A DNA stretch of 64,000 nt from Branchipolynoe longqiensis (Eukaryota > Annelida > Polychaeta > Phyllodocida > Polynoidae), in assembly GCA_030323885.1 (NCBI GenBank), contig CM059190.1, positions 89,007,865-89,071,864 on the forward strand, in the 5' to 3' direction. This document shows, piece after piece, positions 61,926 to 64,000 of the stretch. Below the pieces are notes generated by a model. It saw nothing but the letters and a program-made list of their open reading frames with translations. It ran no database searches and was not told the DNA's origin. Position 1 is the first letter of the stretch. Every line of letters begins with the position of its first letter. The position numbers were made by a program, and so were the translations under genes.

Positions 61926-62562
61926 CCCGAGAGGGTTTGCTGTTGGGGTTGTTCATAACCTTACAATGGTTACCGGCTGCAGAACTGCAGCAATATAGAA
62001 AGGCCCCGATAAATGGGTCCAATCTTTGGTTGAAGATTAATCTTCAGTAGGGATGGTTGTAGAAGCTGTGGGTTGTCTTTACAACATTCAAAACGGCAAA
62101 GTGTTGGGGCGGCCTCGAATCTCTCCGGTCCGGCAGTAGCAGAGCACTCGTATCCAGTCGACAGCAGCAAGGGTTTAGGAGGAAGGGACGGGCAAAGGTG
62201 GGTACAGCAGTTCCACCAACAAGAACAAAGCGAGAGAAACGATAAGGTAAAGGGCCCCACCCAAGCAAACAACTCCCTTGATCAGGGGGAGAAGTAAGCC
62301 TGGGAGAAAAAATAGGGTAGAGAATAGGAAAGAGAAATGAGGAGAGTTGAGTCAAATTATTGTGTCTATTTGCTCTATGGTCACCAGCCGGCGAGACAAA
62401 GACATGGACAGAGTAAGAGTAGAAAGTGAAATGCTGGTGGGCTCCCGCTCCTGGAACTCTTTTCAGACAATATCAAGGAGGAGCATGGCCAGCAGAGAGG
62501 ATATATGAGAGGTGTGGACGAAGTGTGGTCCGGATAGCAAGTGTCTCGTCTGTCCCCCCCTC
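61926..62562. repeat. Long direct repeat, right copy (637 bp)
   Basis: Collinear with 57564-58207 in the same orientation, starting and followed by CCCGAGAGGG. Divergence is scattered point changes and small indels. Confidence 0.85.
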
Positions 62563-62854
62563 CCCGAGAGGGTGTGACTACACTCCTTATATAGTTGCTG
62601 GGTAGGCCAGTCCTAAGGAAGAGATGAGATGAGTAGGACGGTCCAAACATGTGCTCCAACCACTATCAAAAGCAACTACCTGTTAGGAAGCAGTCTCCAT
62701 ATCTTCACTGCTATGTTACAATGTAAAAACATACAATCAATTATGTGTCAATAGACACTCATGAATTTTTAAAACTAACAATCATATAATTTGTGGTGAA
62801 GGTATATTAAATTCTAGATGAAAGTAATATTCATTGATGGAATTGAAGTGCAGC
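62563..62854. other. Intergenic, nothing recognised
   Basis: AT-rich after 62680, no motif. Confidence 0.4.
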
Positions 62855-62925
62855 ATTATCTAAGTTAGACATGTAGAATTTTGAATAGTTGATGCTTTAA
62901 TCGGACTACGCACCTTTAATTACAT
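62855..62925. mobile_element. CATAG-MITE terminal fragment
   Basis: TTATCTAAGTTAGACATGTA then a decayed end TAATCGGACTACGCACCTTTAA. Confidence 0.55.
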
Positions 62926-62944
62926 ATAATTAATGTAATTCTAC

Positions 62945-63575
62945 AAACTTCCCCATTCCACTGCTCCTTGCCATATTGTAGTAATGCGGAGTGCCGGTGT
63001 AACGATTTCAATTTCCCCCCTTTTCAAGTTCCCCCCTTTTCAAGTTCCCTCAGGGAATCTGAAAACTTTTAGTAATTTCCCTCCAGTGAAATTGAAAACG
63101 TTTTCAGATTCCCGGGAGGGAAATTAAAAACAGTTTTCAGATTCCTCCCCCTATTTTCAAATTCACCCCTCTGGGAATTTAAAATTGTTTAAAAAACGTT
63201 AAAAAAAGTTTTAAAATTCAGACCTATAATATTTTTTTCTTAGCCATCTTGGAGACTTTTGTGTCATTTGGGGTGAAATATGTTTTGTTGTACTAGTAAT
63301 AATTTCCATTATGCTATTCTCTGTGTAATGTTATATTTGTCATGAAAAAAAAAAAGGAAAAAAAAAAGGAAGAAAATTCCCCCAAAATGGGGGGAGGGAA
63401 AGTTCAAACCAGGGAGCGAAAACAAAAACGTTTTCAAATTCCCATGGGATGAATTTGAAAAGGTTTTCAAGTTCCTGGAGGGGGACTTCAATCAGGGGAG
63501 AATTTGAAATCTTTACACTGGGCTAGATAGCAATAACTATCAATTTTTAAGTAGGTGATTTGACTCAGCCAGGGA
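62945..63575 (-). mobile_element. SINE-B copy split by a MITE
   Basis: 62945-62996 (CCCATTCCACTGCTCCTTGC, GTAATGCGGAGTG) and 63519-63575 (GCTAGATAGCAATAACTATC, TTTGACTCAGCCAGGG) are consecutive parts of the shared SINE body on minus, separated by the 62997-63518 element. Confidence 0.7.
62997..63518. mobile_element. MITE with TTTTCAAATTCCC-saturated interior
   Basis: Ends GTGTAACGATTTCAATTTCC and, reverse-complemented, GTGTAAAGATTTCAAATTCT. The interior consists of variants of TTTTCAAATTCCC/GGGAATTTGAAAA. Ends are approximate and the target duplication is unclear (CGG/TGG possible). Confidence 0.75.
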
Positions 63576-63577
63576 TT

Positions 63578-63690
63578 TAAAACTGCATAGTCCGATGAAA
63601 CCATGACAATTTCGAAACCAGGCCTACTTATCTAGATTTGATTCTATATATTCAACTTAGGTATGTTTGCACTTATTGAGTATGTGTTAC
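63578..63690. mobile_element. CATAG-MITE terminal fragment
   Basis: TAAAACTGCATAGTCCGATG to TTGCACTTATTGAGTATGTG. The rest was replaced by SINE-C. Confidence 0.65.
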
Positions 63691-63692
63691 TG

Positions 63693-63940
63693 AATCTGTG
63701 GCGGAGTGGTTAGAGTGTGTGACTTTTTTCTAGGTCGGATGCCTGATCTGAGGGTCGGTGGTTCGAGTCTCCATGCCCAACCCCCACCTCTGCCAATTTG
63801 GATTACCACCACTGTGTATAACTTACAGCATCATCAAAGGCCGGTTGCTCTCATACCATGTCTATGTGGTGTGGGAGGTTAACAATCCCTTGGGTCGGTA
63901 AAAGTGTAGGCCCAGGCTTTCTATCGACAAACTGGCCACA
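63693..63940 (+). mobile_element. SINE-C, second copy
   Basis: Head TGTGGCGGAGTGGTTAGAGT + TTTTTTCTAGGTC + GGTGGTTCGAGTCTCC, then the body shared with 3521-3755 (GTATAACTTACAGCATCATC, GGCCGGTTGCTCTCATACCA, CCCTTGGGTCGGTAAAAGTG). Confidence 0.75.
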
Positions 63941-64000
63941 GCAGGAGTGTCCACATTACGGCCCTAGGAATCAGCTATCTGATTGCAAATCCTGCTACCA

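Noticed and set aside
57564..62562. A confident call of LTR retrotransposon for the paired 640-bp repeats
   Set aside because: No TG...CA ends, primer-binding site, coding region or target duplication was found; kept only as a repeat pair.

Overview
The window is animal (metazoan) nuclear DNA that looks entirely intergenic. I find no cellular protein-coding gene, rRNA or functional tRNA gene. Every reading frame with recognisable homology belongs to a mobile element. Nearly all other long open frames are by-products of simple or tandem repeats. The best phylogenetic hint is a tRNA-type SINE at 40421-40740 that I recall as widespread in molluscs, so I suspect a marine mollusc or another spiralian. 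This rests on memory of the family, not on a search.

Layout. 1-7095 is AT-rich DNA with several tRNA-derived SINEs and 3-bp-target (TAA/TTA) MITEs of PIF/Harbinger type. 7096-17285 is one very GC-rich tyrosine-recombinase retrotransposon (Ngaro/PAT-like, minus strand). It has gag, reverse transcriptase, RNase H and a tyrosine recombinase, bounded by split direct repeats in the order A1...B1-A2-B2. It is split at the RT/RNase H junction by a Gypsy LTR retrotransposon on the plus strand (9135-13684) with 125-bp LTRs differing at one base, a 5-bp target duplication, and gag-protease and pol frames. The Ngaro-like element is decayed by frameshifts and stops. The Gypsy element is young but its pol is broken by two nearby lesions.

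17286-34340 is a dense mosaic of SINE-A copies (several with 9-12 bp target duplications), Harbinger-like, Tigger/pogo-like and TA-flanked MITEs, a roughly 355-bp MITE with TTAAAG...CTTTAA ends (called CATAG-MITE here), and minisatellites. 34341-64000 continues with a 2-kb 23-bp array, LINE fragments (38.9, 43.3 and 44.6-45.4 kb), about 2 kb of CA-rich then G-rich sequence, a 63-bp array, a 33/35-bp array, a 54-bp array grown inside a CATAG-MITE, and a 640-bp repeat present twice about 4.4 kb apart.

The most interesting signals are these: (i) MITEs whose whole interior is built from degenerate permutations of one short word (ACGTT, TCCGGGG, TTTTCAAATTCCC, TTTAACCGA); (ii) two different tandem arrays born from two different parts of the same MITE family; (iii) a MITE family that carries a captured SINE tail, seen in an inverted pair; (iv) a filled and an empty paralogous site that together give the exact insertion footprint of one MITE; (v) the Gypsy-in-Ngaro nest, readable to the base. 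I found no credible new enzyme system or gene cluster.
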